DNA from: Arthrobacter nitrophenolicus
Lineage (GTDB): Bacteria; Actinomycetota; Actinomycetes; Actinomycetales; Micrococcaceae
Direction of reading: 5' to 3'
Length of the DNA stretch: 41,142 bases
Assembly (NCBI RefSeq): GCF_000332815.1
Contig: NZ_AOFD01000041.1
Location: forward strand, 1 to 41,142
How positions within the stretch are numbered: position 1 is the first letter of the stretch; every line of letters begins with the position of its first letter. The notes below the pieces were generated by a model. It ran no database searches and was not told the DNA's origin. It saw only the letters and a list, made by a program, of their open reading frames with translations. The position numbers and the translations under genes are program-made. Below are positions 16,990 through 25,121 of this stretch, one piece after another.

Positions 16990-19099
16990 GTCAGTGTGAT
17001 AACGGACCCCTCTGGGACCTCCGTGTCCACGGGGTCCTGGTCCCGGACGGTTCCAAAGAAGCCACCCAGCACATTGTTGACGCGGACCTGGAAGCCCAGC
17101 GCCTCGAGCGCACGCCTGGCTTCGTTGGCCTGCCGCCCGATAAAACTCGGAACCTCCACCATGCGGGGGCCCTTCGAGATGGTCAGGGTCACGGTGCCGC
17201 CGCGGGTGAGCGTCCCGCTGGCCGGCGACTGGCTGACAACCGCGCCCTCCGGCACGTTCCGGTCAAACACTTCTTCCCGGGCCACCTCAGCCTTCAGCCC
17301 GGCCGCCTCGATGGCGTCCATGGCATCGTCCTCGTCCTGGCCCACCACAGAGGGAACGGGGATGGGTTCGGGTCCCTTGGAAACCACCATTGCTACCGGC
17401 GTGCCATGCCTGGCGGGCGTCCCGGCAACCGGATCCTGGGACAGGACAATGCCCGCCGGCACGTCCTCGTTGAATTCCTCGGTCACCGGACCCAGCGCCA
17501 TCCCGGCGCCATTTAGCGCGCCCTTGGCGTCATCCAGCGTTCCTCCGGAGAGCTGCGGCAGGGGGAACAGCTGCGGGCCCTTGGACACATAAAGCGATAC
17601 AGGCTGGAATTTCCGGATTTCCGTCCCGGCCTCCGGCTCGCTTCCCACCACCAGCCGCTGGGAACATCGTCGTCGAAAACGTCCCTCGTGGTGGACCTGA
17701 AGCCGGCTTCAGTGAGGAGCTGCTGGGCTTCCGCCACCGTCCTGTTTGCCACGGCCGGGATGGTGGCCGCAGCCCCCGGGCCCATGCCGAAAAACCATCC
17801 GGCTCCCGTGGCGAGCAGGGCCGCGAGGACCAGGACCACCACCCACAGGACGCCCCGCCGTCGGGCACTGCCTTCGCGGAGTGAACGCACGGGGGTCGCG
17901 GCCGCGCGCGCCCTTGCCTTCTCGTCCTCCTTCCCGGCTTTGCGCTGTGCCCGCTTGCTCAGCTGCGGTGCCGGGGGCGCCCAGGGCTCCTCAACGTCCT
18001 CGCCGGGAGGGGTGAGGATATGGCTGCCCCGGGCGGCGCCGCGGTCCGGCTGCAGGAACTCCCGGCCCAGCGCCGGACCGTGGGCGGGCGGTGCCGGCCT
18101 GCCCGAGGGCATGACCGTGGTGGGGTTGCTGGTCCGCGCGATGAACTCCGTGTGGTTCCGGAAACCAGCTTCCTGGACCGGGGCGGTCTCCCGGGCATCG
18201 GGGGCGGCGGAGACTGCGGTCCCGGCGGCGGCCGGAGGATGCAGGTCCAGCTCGGAATCGGTCAGGTTTGTCCGGATGTGCCGCAGTTCCTGCAGAAGTG
18301 CATTCGCGTCCACCGGCCGGTTTTCGGGGTCGTTGGCCGTACACCATTGCACGAGTTCGTCCAGTTCGCCCGCCAGCCCGGGCACCAGCGCCGACGGCGG
18401 TCCCACTGTCCCGTTGACGTGCTGGTAGGCCACCTGGATGGGGACGTCGCCTTTGAACGGCTGTTGTCCGGTCAGCATTTCAAACAGCATGATGCCTACG
18501 GAGTAGACGTCGCTCCGCGCGTCTGCCGTCCGGCCCAGGACAATCTCCGGCGGGACATAGGCCACGGTTCCCATCAGCGTCCCGGAGCTCGTGGACGTGG
18601 TCACCGCCCGGGCCAGGCCGAAGTCGCCGATCTTGATCCTGCCGTCGTCGGCGATCAGGACATTTTCCGGTTTCACGTCGCGGTGGATGAACCCGGCCGT
18701 GTGCGCAGCGGCCAGTCCTTCCACCACGGGATCAACCAGGGCAAGTGCCAGCCGCGGCGGCAGTGCGCCTTTGCTGTTGAGGACGTCGCGAAGGGTGTGT
18801 CCCTTGATGTATTCCATGACCAGGTAGGCGGTGTGCCCGTCATGGCCCTGGTCCAGGACTCCCACAACATGGGGGTGGGAGAGCCGGGCCGCTGCCTTCG
18901 CCTCGCGCCCCAGCCTGCCGAGGAAGTTCTCATCCGCGGCCAGGTGCGGGTGCAGGACCTTCAGTGCGACATCGCGCTCCAGCCTCTGGTCCACGGCGAG
19001 GTAGACCGTGGACATTCCGCCGCGGGCAAGCCGGGACTGCACTGTGTAGCGGTTGTCCACCAGCGTTCCCACAAACGGGTCAGAGACGTGTTCCTGCAC
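16980..19099 (-). CDS. PASTA-domain Ser/Thr protein kinase, PknL type (apparent frameshift)
   Basis: Transmembrane receptor kinase that senses peptidoglycan fragments. The cytoplasmic kinase domain covers about residues 17-280: Gly-loop LARGGMSTVY, catalytic Lys47, HRDVKPEN with Asp141, and DFG at 159-161. A Pro-rich linker follows, then one membrane helix (VLWVVVLVLAALLATGAGWF), then four extracellular PASTA repeats ending in KGP blocks (VSKGPQLFPLP, VSKGPEPIPVPSVVG, ISKGPRMVEVPSFIG). The frame breaks in the first PASTA repeat; one base restored at 17653-17656 joins DVFDDDVPSG to VVGSEPEAGTEI. The repaired length is 706 residues. The neighbourhood (aroG, Rv2175c-like protein, polyprenyl synthetase) matches pknL of M. 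tuberculosis rather than pknB, which belongs near the rodA/pbpA genes. Confidence 0.9.
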
Positions 19100-19110
19100 C
19101 CTTCGATCCT
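19097..19110 (-). promoter_or_regulatory. -10 box and likely leaderless start of PASTA kinase
   Basis: On the minus strand TAGGAT is followed by CGAAGG and then GTG 19099. The spacing of about 6 bases places the transcript start at the GTG, implying leaderless translation. GAAGGG might alternatively act as a short ribosome-binding site. Confidence 0.45.
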
Positions 19111-19125
19111 AGTCCCGCAATGAAA

Positions 19126-19156
19126 AGGGTCCGAACCCGTCATCGGTCCGGACCCT
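19126..19156 (-). terminator. Intrinsic terminator of the LysM gene
   Basis: Minus-strand stem AGGGTCCG / CGGACCCT with a 15-base loop, followed by TTTTC. It lies 44 bases after the LysM transglycosylase stop and just ahead of the kinase promoter, separating the two transcripts. Confidence 0.7.
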
Positions 19157-19200
19157 CCCCACAGCTGTCCCTTTATCCCCGCAGTGCGTGCCCAAAGGGG

Positions 19201-20574
19201 CTATGCGAAGTTCTTCCGGTGGGCCTTGATGGCAGCCACGTACGCCTTCGTGTCGTCGTACATGCCGTACTTGCTGACGGAGTACTGGCCCTGGTAGTAC
19301 CCCGCAATGGCGTTGTCTTCGTCCTTGCTGGTTGCCAGGAGCTGCCGGATGATCGCGACGCCGGCGGTTGCGTTGTCGTACGGGTCCAGGAGGTTCAGCT
19401 TCCGCCCCACGAGGTCCGAGGCCCACTGGCCGGAGCTGGGGATCACCTGCATGGTGCCGATTGCGTTGGCGGGGGAGACCGCGCGCTGGTCGAAGCCCGA
19501 CTCCTGGTGGGCGAACGCGAGGGCCAGTGCAGGATCGACGCCCATGCGCCGCGCAGTGTCGGCCACGATGTTGCGCATCTCGGCGCGGGACGGCACCGGA
19601 GCCGCGTTAAGGAGCGCCTTGTTCTCGTTGGCCGAGCTGACCACGGCGGGCGGATAGCTGAATCCCAGGAAGGAACTCGGTACCAGCGGTGTGACTGCCG
19701 CCGCAGGCTGGGGGGCGGGCGCCTGGCCGGGAGCGCCGGGAATGACCAGCTTGTTGCCCGGGTAGATGACGGTGCCCATGTTCATCCGGTTGGCGGACAG
19801 GAGCTCGGTGAGCTTGACGTTGTGCCGTGCCGCGATGGCATAGAGGCTGTCACCGGCCTTGACGGTGTAGGAGCCGGTAGCCGGAGCAGGGGTGGCTGCT
19901 GAATTTGCCAGCACCGCGGCGGGTGCCGGCGCTGCGGCGGGGGCAGCCGGTGCGGGCTGCCCGCCGCCCACCTTGATCTTCTGCCCGGGGTGGATGATCG
20001 AGCGCATGTTGAGGTTGTTCCAGCTGAAGACTTCGGACAGGCGCACATTGTGGCGGGCGGCGATCGCCCCCAGCGTGTCCCCGGGCTTCACCGTGTAGGT
20101 GGCACCCTCACCGGTTGCGGGTGCTGCCGGTGCGGGCGCAGCGGCGGGCGCGGCCGGGGCTGCCGGTTCCCCGGAAAGCTTGATCTTCTGTCCCGGGTAG
20201 ATCAGGGTGTTCGCCTGGAGGTTGTTGAGCCGCAGCACCTCCCCGGTGTTCAGGCCGTAGCGCCCGGCAATGCTGCTGATGGTGTCGCCCCGGGCAATGG
20301 TGTATTCAGCGGGGGCCGACGGCTGCGCCGGCTTGAATGTGGGGATGGTAGTGGAGACAGCAGCGGCTGGAATGTGTGCCGCCTTTGCCTGTGCAGCCTG
20401 TGCTTCCATGGCCGCAGCCAGGGTTGCAGGAATGGCGCGGGCAGGCTTTTCCGCAGCAGCAGGCTCGGCCACAGCCAGGGAGGACAATACGACCGCGGGC
20501 AGTGCCGCTGTGGTGGCGGCAATCATTGGCAGGCTCGGCTTGGGTGGCCGCTTGGGCGAGCGGGACATTGTCAT
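19201..20574 (-). CDS. Secreted lytic transglycosylase with three LysM domains
   Basis: Cell wall hydrolase of 457 residues. Residues 1-45 form a signal peptide: SRSPKRPPKPSLP basic start, then AATTAALPAVVLSSLAVAEP. Three LysM peptidoglycan-binding domains follow, each starting with YT-(I/V)-(A/K): YTIARGDTISSIAGRYGLNT, YTVKPGDTLGAIAARHNVRL and YTVKAGDSLYAIAARHNVKL, separated by Ala/Pro linkers. The C-terminal catalytic SLT domain contains LALAFAHQESGFDQRAVSP, where the Glu is the catalytic residue, and NAIGTMQVIPSSGQ. AGAGGA precedes ATG 20574; ATG 20568 is an alternative. It has its own terminator. Its position beside a peptidoglycan-sensing kinase suggests a link to wall remodelling. Confidence 0.93.
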   Translation of the reverse strand: MTMSRSPKRPPKPSLPMIAATTAALPAVVLSSLAVAEPAAAEKPARAIPATLAAAMEAQAAQAKAAHIPAAAVSTTIPTFKPAQPSAPAEYTIARGDTISSIAGRYGLNTGEVLRLNNLQANTLIYPGQKIKLSGEPAAPAAPAAAPAPAAPATGEGATYTVKPGDTLGAIAARHNVRLSEVFSWNNLNMRSIIHPGQKIKVGGGQPAPAAPAAAPAPAAVLANSAATPAPATGSYTVKAGDSLYAIAARHNVKLTELLSANRMNMGTVIYPGNKLVIPGAPGQAPAPQPAAAVTPLVPSSFLGFSYPPAVVSSANENKALLNAAPVPSRAEMRNIVADTARRMGVDPALALAFAHQESGFDQRAVSPANAIGTMQVIPSSGQWASDLVGRKLNLLDPYDNATAGVAIIRQLLATSKDEDNAIAGYYQGQYSVSKYGMYDDTKAYVAAIKAHRKNFA

Positions 20575-20630
20575 GGAAAAATCCTCTTCTCAACTGCGGG
20601 CGCGGACGGGGATGCCGCTGACATTCCTGA

Positions 20631-20676
20631 TACTAGTGTTACTCAAGTTATTACTGTTACTAGCGTTAACACTGTG
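20631..20676. promoter_or_regulatory. AT-rich repeat block upstream of LysM gene
   Basis: A low-GC island in a GC-rich context. TACTAGTGTTAC (20631-20642) and TACTAGCGTTAAC (20658-20670) form near-direct repeats 27 bases apart, with another GTTAC between them. AGTGTTA (20635-20641) and TAACACT (20667-20673) also form an inverted pair. It lies 57-102 bases before the LysM gene start and probably contains its promoter and a regulator site. The remaining 20677-20816 stretch shows only a TTGACT at 20776-20781 that may serve the divergent gene. Confidence 0.5.
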
Positions 20677-20816
20677 AATCTCTCATGAATCCGGAAATAG
20701 CACAAGAATTCCGGGAATCCCGGCAAGGAAAGATTTTCGGGAGTGTCCGCAGGTCAGGAGGCGGGTCTCGGTCTATTGACTAGGCGCCCGGGGGCCCACC
20801 GTGGCAACCTTGATCC

Positions 20817-21170
20817 GTGAGTAATGTAGAAGACCTTGTGGGCGAATGGTTGCCCCTTCCCGACGTAGCCCGCCTTTTGGATGTTTCCATCACCAGGGTG
20901 CACAGCCTTATTGATGAGCGGGCACTGGCCGCATTAAGGGTGGGGGAACGCAATATCCGTTCCGTGCCCGCGGAATTCATCCAGGACGGGCAGGTCGTCG
21001 ACAGCCTTAAAGGGACAATTGTGGTTCTCTCCGATGCCGGGTATTCGGACGAGGACCTGATCATCTGGCTGTTCACCCAAGACGAATCACTGCGTGGCCG
21101 TCCTATCGACGCGCTGCGGGAGGGCCGCAAGACCGAGATCAGGCGCCGGGCCCAGACCCTCGCCTGGTGA
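20817..21170 (+). CDS. Rv2175c-like DNA-binding regulator
   Basis: A 117-residue protein, nearly all of it a winged helix-turn-helix domain: LVGEWLPLPDVARLLDVSIT then RVHSLIDERALAALRVGERN. IRSVPAEFIQDGQVVDSLKG and YSDEDLIIWLFTQDESLRGR match the C-terminal part of the M. tuberculosis Rv2175c family. Rv2175c is a DNA-binding substrate of the kinase PknL, and the kinase gene lies close by on the other side of the LysM gene. Unlike Rv2175c, the phosphorylated N-terminal threonine cannot be placed: the N-terminus here is only SNVEDLVGEW. The start is GTG 20817. It is convergent with the polyprenyl synthetase, with a gap of 9 bases. Confidence 0.85.
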   Translation: MSNVEDLVGEWLPLPDVARLLDVSITRVHSLIDERALAALRVGERNIRSVPAEFIQDGQVVDSLKGTIVVLSDAGYSDEDLIIWLFTQDESLRGRPIDALREGRKTEIRRRAQTLAW

Positions 21171-21179
21171 CAAGCAGCC

Positions 21180-22273
21180 CTAGGAGGCGCGGCTGACGGT
21201 AGCCTCAGCCAGCCTCCGCAGGGCTGTCTTGGGCAGTTCCTCAAGCGGAAGGGCCTCCAGCGCCTCGAACGCCGCCGAGCCGAACTCGTTGATCAAAACC
21301 TCCGTGGCCTGCAGTGCACCGGATTCCTCGATGATCCTGCGGATCTCCGCCACGTCGTCATCCGAAAGATCCGGGCTGCCCAGCCTGGCGTCGATGAATG
21401 CGGACTCCGCAGGTGTTGCCTGGTCGAGTGCGAGGGCCACCAGGACGGTCCGCTTGCCTTCGCGCAGGTCGTCCCCGGCAGGCTTTCCGGTAGTGAGCGG
21501 GTCACCGAAGACACCCAGGACGTCGTCCCGCAACTGGAAGGCCTCGCCCAGGGGCAGCGCAAAAGCTGAATATCCACGCAGCAGGTCATTGGAGGCACCC
21601 GCCAGGGCACCGCCGAGGGCAAGGGGGTGCTCAGTGGAGTACTTGGCGCTTTTGAAGCGGATGATTGACTGGGCCCGGCTGACGGCGCCGGCCCGGTCCC
21701 GGACAGGGCCTGCCACTTCCTCCAGGATGTCCAGGTACTGGCCGGCCATGACTTCTGCGCGCATGAGGTTGAAGATCAGCCTCGCCCTGCTTCCCGAGGC
21801 TGCCCGCTCGCCGATGTCCGTGAAGGCTTCCTCGCTGAAGGACAGGCACAGGTCGCCGGCGAGGATGGCGGCCGCCTGGCCGAACCGTTCGCTGTCCAGC
21901 GCCCAGCCCTGGTCACCGTGCAGTTGGCTGAACCGGCGGTGCACGCTCGGTCCTCCCCGCCGGGTGTCCGACCGGTCGATGATGTCGTCATGGATGAGGG
22001 CGGCGGCCTGGAACAGCTCCAGGGCGGCACCTGCAGTCACTACTTCCACGGCATTGGCTTCGCCGCCTGCGCCGCGCCAGCCCCAGTAGCACATCAGGCC
22101 CGCAGGCGCTTGCCGCCTGTGACCAGGTTGGATATGGAGCCCATGATCGGGTCGATATCCGGGGAGATGGCAGACATGACAGACTGCCGCGATGTCAGGA
22201 ATCCGGTGAGTTCACCGGCCACCGCCGCGACGTAGTCTGCCTGTTCGTGCCGCAGTTGCTCCGCGGCCGTCAC
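21180..22273 (-). CDS. Polyprenyl diphosphate synthase (apparent frameshift)
   Basis: Chain-elongating isoprenoid synthase, probably making geranylgeranyl or a similar diphosphate for carotenoids, menaquinone or lipid carriers. The first Asp-rich motif is LIHDDIIDRSDTRRGGPSVH and the second is FQLRDDVLGVFGDPLTTGKP. Before the break the frame from GTG 22273 reads MTAAEQLRHEQADYVAAVAG and ends in NLVTGGKRLRA; one base restored at 22097-22098 joins this to LMCYWGWRGAGG, recovering the essential GGKRLR substrate-binding motif. The repaired length is 364 residues. The start overlaps the lipoprotein stop by four bases (GTGA). In M. tuberculosis idsA2 lies at the same place beside pknL and Rv2175c. 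Product chain length is not deducible with certainty. Confidence 0.88.
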
Positions 22274-22797
22274 TTGGCTGACTCAGCTGCCACGTTGGCG
22301 CCGATGGTGAAGGTGGATACACCAGCGGCTTCCACCACCGCGACGTTCACAGTTTCGTTGTCGCCACGGACAAAGTCCTTGGATGCCACTGCCCCCACCG
22401 CGTCGCCGGGAACCGCCTTGAAGCCCTGCCCCTCGAGGGTCTTGGTGTAAAAATCGAGTACGGCGGCTGGAGGTGCTCCCACCGTTGCCACCAGGGCGGC
22501 GGTGGCGGGGGTTGATGCCTTGTCGAAGCTGCTGGACACCACAGTGGCACCAGGCATGAGGGGCAGCAGTTGCTGGGGGAAGCCCTCCACCACGGCGCCG
22601 ACGGTGGCGGAGGTATTGGGCGAAGCGGACGGGCTGGGCGAAGCCGTCAGGGTGGACTGCGTGGCGGCCGGCGCGGACGTGGCGGAAGTGGATCCCGGTG
22701 CCTCTGACGGAGTGGGGCTGCAGGCTGCCAGCGCCAGGGCTGCACCGGCAGCGAAGGCGGCCAAGCCCGCAGGCTTGAGGTTTCCAAAGACCGTCAC
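22270..22797 (-). CDS. Putative lipoprotein, unknown function
   Basis: Function not recognised. 175 residues. The signal peptide MTVFGNLKPAGLAAFAAGAA leads to the lipobox LALAAC, so Cys26 would be lipidated and the protein anchored on the outer face of the membrane. Residues 27-62 are a Ser/Thr/Pro/Ala-rich spacer. The folded part, from VGAVVEGFPQQLLPLMPGAT onward, contains FYTKTLEGQGFKA and resembles small actinobacterial envelope proteins of unknown role. It is the first gene of a pair with the polyprenyl synthetase, overlapping by four bases, so they are probably translated together. Confidence 0.78.
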   Translation of the reverse strand: MTVFGNLKPAGLAAFAAGAALALAACSPTPSEAPGSTSATSAPAATQSTLTASPSPSASPNTSATVGAVVEGFPQQLLPLMPGATVVSSSFDKASTPATAALVATVGAPPAAVLDFYTKTLEGQGFKAVPGDAVGAVASKDFVRGDNETVNVAVVEAAGVSTFTIGANVAAESAK

Positions 22798-22858
22798 AGG
22801 GATTTTCCTCCTGGAGTTGATGCCGGATGCAGCCTCCAGTTTAGTCAGTACCGGCAGC

Positions 22859-22874
22859 TAGGATTGCAGTCGTG
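22859..22874 (+). promoter_or_regulatory. -10 box and likely leaderless start of dinB
   Basis: TAGGAT at 22859-22864 is followed by 7 bases and then GTG 22872. There is no ribosome-binding site, so the dinB message probably begins at the start codon. I see no LexA-type box in the short gap. Confidence 0.5.
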
Positions 22875-24095
22875 GGGCCAGACCGTACCAATCAGCCAGC
22901 CGCTGCCCGCGTTCCGGGCCGCAGGCGCAAGTGCATCATGCACGTGGATATGGATGCCTTTTTCGTCTCGGTGGAACTGCGGACGCGTCCGGAACTGCGC
23001 GGTAAACCTGTGATCGTCGGTTTTCCGGGAGAGCGCTCGGTAGTCCTCTCCGCGTCCTACGAGGCCCGGGCCTTCGGTGTGAAATCCGCCATGCCCATGG
23101 CTGTTGCTGCCAGGATGTGTCCGCAGGCGGTGATCATCGAGCCGCGCCACAAGCTGTACTACGACGTCTCCGCACAGCTGATGGCCATCTTCGGGTCCAT
23201 CACCGAACTCGTTGAGCCGTTGAGTGTCGACGAAGCCTTCCTCGATGTCAGCGGAGCCCTCCGCCGGCTCGGTCCGCCGAGGGGTATCGGAGAATTGGTC
23301 CGCCGGCAGGTTGCCTCGGAGCTGGGCATTACCGCTTCCGTGGGGATAGCCGAGACCAAGTTCGTGGCCAAGATTGCCTCCACCCGGTGCAAGCCTGACG
23401 GCCTGCTGCTCATCGGGCCCGATGAAACAGTGCCGTACCTGCACAGCCTGCCGGTCGGTGCGCTGTGGGGCGTGGGGGCGAAGACGGCCGAGGTCCTGGC
23501 CAAAATGGGGATCCGGACGGTTGCGGACGTGGCGGCAACGCCCGTGTCAGCACTCCGGAAGACACTGGGTGCCACCGGTGAACACGTCCATCAGCTCTCC
23601 TGGGGCATCGACCCCCGCCCGGTGACCCCGGTGCGGCTGGAAAAAAGTATCGGGGCAGAAGAGACGTTCGCCACGGACACCGCTGACCAGGCGGTCCTGC
23701 ACCGAGAACTGCTCCGGCTGTCGCACCGTACCGCCGCGCGGTTGCGCGCTTCGGGAATGGTGGCGCGGACTGTTGCCTTGAAACTCCGCTTCGCGGATTT
23801 CTCCACTATCACCCGCAGCCGGACAGTACCCACGCCGGTGGACAGCGCCCAGCTCATCTACGCGGTGGTCCTCCAGCTGCTGGAGGCGGCGGGAAACAGG
23901 GGCATGGCTGTGCGCCTCGTGGGAGTAAGGGCGGAGCAGCTGGAGGATGCCTCCCGGACATCCCTCCAGCTCAGCATTGACCGCCGGGATGACAACTGGC
24001 GTGCGGCGGAACAGGCGCTCGATGAGGTAGTCAGAAAATTCGGCAACAAGTCGGTATTGCCGGCCCGGTTGATGGAGCCGGGAACGGGCGCCTGA
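22872..24095 (+). CDS. dinB: DNA polymerase IV (Y family)
   Basis: Translesion polymerase that bypasses damaged bases at the cost of fidelity. 407 residues, intact. The palm motif HVDMDAFFVSVELR carries the first catalytic Asp (about 26), YEARAFGVKSAMPMAVAARM is the finger region, and LSVDEAFLDVSG carries the second acidic pair. The helix-hairpin-helix is VGAKTAEVLAKMGIRTVADV, and the little-finger domain ends in LQLSIDRRDDNWRAAEQALD. The start GTG 22872 adds 22 residues before the palm motif; an ATG within KCIMHVDMDAF is a possible internal start. No QLxLF beta-clamp motif is obvious at the C-terminus. Confidence 0.93.
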   Translation: MGPDRTNQPAAARVPGRRRKCIMHVDMDAFFVSVELRTRPELRGKPVIVGFPGERSVVLSASYEARAFGVKSAMPMAVAARMCPQAVIIEPRHKLYYDVSAQLMAIFGSITELVEPLSVDEAFLDVSGALRRLGPPRGIGELVRRQVASELGITASVGIAETKFVAKIASTRCKPDGLLLIGPDETVPYLHSLPVGALWGVGAKTAEVLAKMGIRTVADVAATPVSALRKTLGATGEHVHQLSWGIDPRPVTPVRLEKSIGAEETFATDTADQAVLHRELLRLSHRTAARLRASGMVARTVALKLRFADFSTITRSRTVPTPVDSAQLIYAVVLQLLEAAGNRGMAVRLVGVRAEQLEDASRTSLQLSIDRRDDNWRAAEQALDEVVRKFGNKSVLPARLMEPGTGA

Positions 24096-24158
24096 CCAGG
24101 GGCCAGGTCCCCGTCCGCAGGCCGTCCACGAAGCCGATTGCCGTCTTTCAGAACAGCC

Positions 24159-24195
24159 CTCAACAAACTATCCTTAGAGATACATAGTTTTTGAG
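24159..24195. promoter_or_regulatory. Nested palindromes downstream of dinB
   Basis: CTCAA-C-AAACTAT pairs with ATAGTTT-TTGAG around a 12-base loop, a stem of 12 bp with one bulge. Inside is a smaller symmetric element, TATC-CTTAGA-GATA (24170-24183). The sequence is far more AT-rich than its surroundings. There is no T-run, so it looks more like an operator than a terminator. The rest of the 277-bp gap before 24373 shows only a strong ribosome-binding site at its end. Confidence 0.4.
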
Positions 24196-24372
24196 TGACT
24201 GGACTTACTGCCGGACCCTCTTGGACATGCTCCCGCTCCCGCGGCTGTATGCCTGGTTTCCGTTTTTGCCAATGCCGGCAAAGCGGGAACCACTAAGGAA
24301 CAACAGTCGTTAATGGTGCAGAAGTAGTGGCTGGGAACCAGCCCGGACGTTGGCCTACAAAAGGAGGTCGTG

Positions 24373-24746
24373 ATGCCGCTGTCGGAGCACGAACAGAAGC
24401 TGCTTGAGCAGCTTGAGAAGCAGCTTCACGAGGATGACCCGAAGTTCGCGAATTCCATGGGGTCCGACCCCGGACGGTCCTGGTCCACGCGGCATGTGGT
24501 GATCGGCGTCCTCTGCGCACTGGCTGGCGTCTTCCTGCTGTTGGTGGGTGTCACGCTGCAGAACATCTTCGTCGGCGTCCTGGGCTTCATCGTGATGGGC
24601 GGCGGCGTTTACTTTGCCACGATGCGAAGTTCGGCCGCGGCAAAACCTGGTTCCAAATCCGGCAGCGGAAAGTCCGGCAAACAGAGGAGCTCTTTCATGA
24701 GCAGCTTGAAGAGCGCTGGGATGAAAGGCGCAGGGGCGAGCAATAA
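24373..24746 (+). CDS. DUF3040 membrane protein (apparent frameshift)
   Basis: Small membrane protein of the actinobacterial DUF3040 family. ATG 24373 has a near-perfect AAAAGGAGGT site 5 bases upstream. The N-terminus MPLSEHEQKLLEQLEKQLHE is the family signature. Two hydrophobic helices follow: HVVIGVLCALAGVFLLLVGV and NIFVGVLGFIVMGGGVYFAT. Near the end the frame breaks; one G restored at 24706-24708 changes the tail from SSLKSAGMKG to SSLEERWDERRRGEQ, stopping at TAA 24746, 124 residues in all. Without the repair the frame would run on through the terminator. It is conserved upstream of mraZ in this lineage; the function is unknown. Confidence 0.88.
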
Positions 24747-24762
24747 CCGCCCGGGCCCTGGC

Positions 24763-24778
24763 CCCTCCACTTTCCACC
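24763..24778 (-). repeat. Inverted GTGG-box element, copy 1
   Basis: CCCTCCACTTTCCACC, the reverse complement of GGTGGAAAGTGGAGGG. The same 16-mer recurs at 24939-24954, and its core GAAAGTGGAG is also in the mraZ promoter boxes. Likely a MraZ-type site in reverse orientation, located in the DUF3040 3' region. Confidence 0.45.
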
Positions 24779-24798
24779 CCTGCGGGGGTGGGCAATTC

Positions 24799-24828
24799 AA
24801 AAAAGATCCCCGAAAGGGGATCTTTTTT
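24799..24828 (+). terminator. Intrinsic terminator after DUF3040 gene
   Basis: Perfect 13-bp stem AAAAAAGATCCCC / GGGGATCTTTTTT with a GAAA tetraloop and a run of six Ts. By symmetry it works in both directions. It isolates the division cluster from upstream transcription. Confidence 0.93.
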
Positions 24829-24938
24829 GCTTTAAGCCTTCTTTCCAGCCCTCGGCTCCCACTGTCCCTTCATGGCTCCTGCGGGCACGTCAACAGGCGC
24901 GCCGGGCCGTGCTTCGAAAGGTGGGGACTGGGTAAAAG

Positions 24939-24954
24939 CCCTCCACTTTCCACC
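24939..24954 (-). repeat. Inverted GTGG-box element, copy 2
   Basis: A second exact copy of CCCTCCACTTTCCACC, about 70 bases before the mraZ promoter. See copy 1 and the mraZ boxes. Confidence 0.5.
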
Positions 24955-25024
24955 ACCAGCCCAAAATCCGCGCCGTTTCGGGGTCAAGTTCCCATTACTT
25001 CCCTCGGCCTGGGCGCGTTTTGCG

Positions 25025-25060
25025 TTGACTGTGGGGGAAAGTGGAGTAATGTGGAGGACA
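25025..25060 (+). promoter_or_regulatory. mraZ promoter with three MraZ-type boxes
   Basis: TTGACT (25025-25030) and TAATGT (25047-25052) are a good promoter with a 16-base spacing. Overlapping it are three direct repeats at exactly 10-bp spacing: GTGGGGGAAA, GTGGAGTAAT and GTGGAGGACA (25031-25060). MraZ is known to bind clusters of GTGG/TGGG-type repeats with 10-bp phase in front of its own gene and to repress the dcw operon. The boxes sit on the spacer and -10, where binding would block RNA polymerase. Confidence 0.8.
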
Positions 25061-25121
25061 TAAGAGGGTGGTTGCAACATTGGGGATGTGCAGTTCCTGA
25101 CAGCGGACAGGCGGTGGGCCA

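Noticed and set aside
20575..20816. c-di-AMP (ydaO-yuaA) riboswitch ahead of the LysM gene
   Set aside because: The context is suggestive, but I could not find the conserved motifs by eye; a covariance-model search would settle it.
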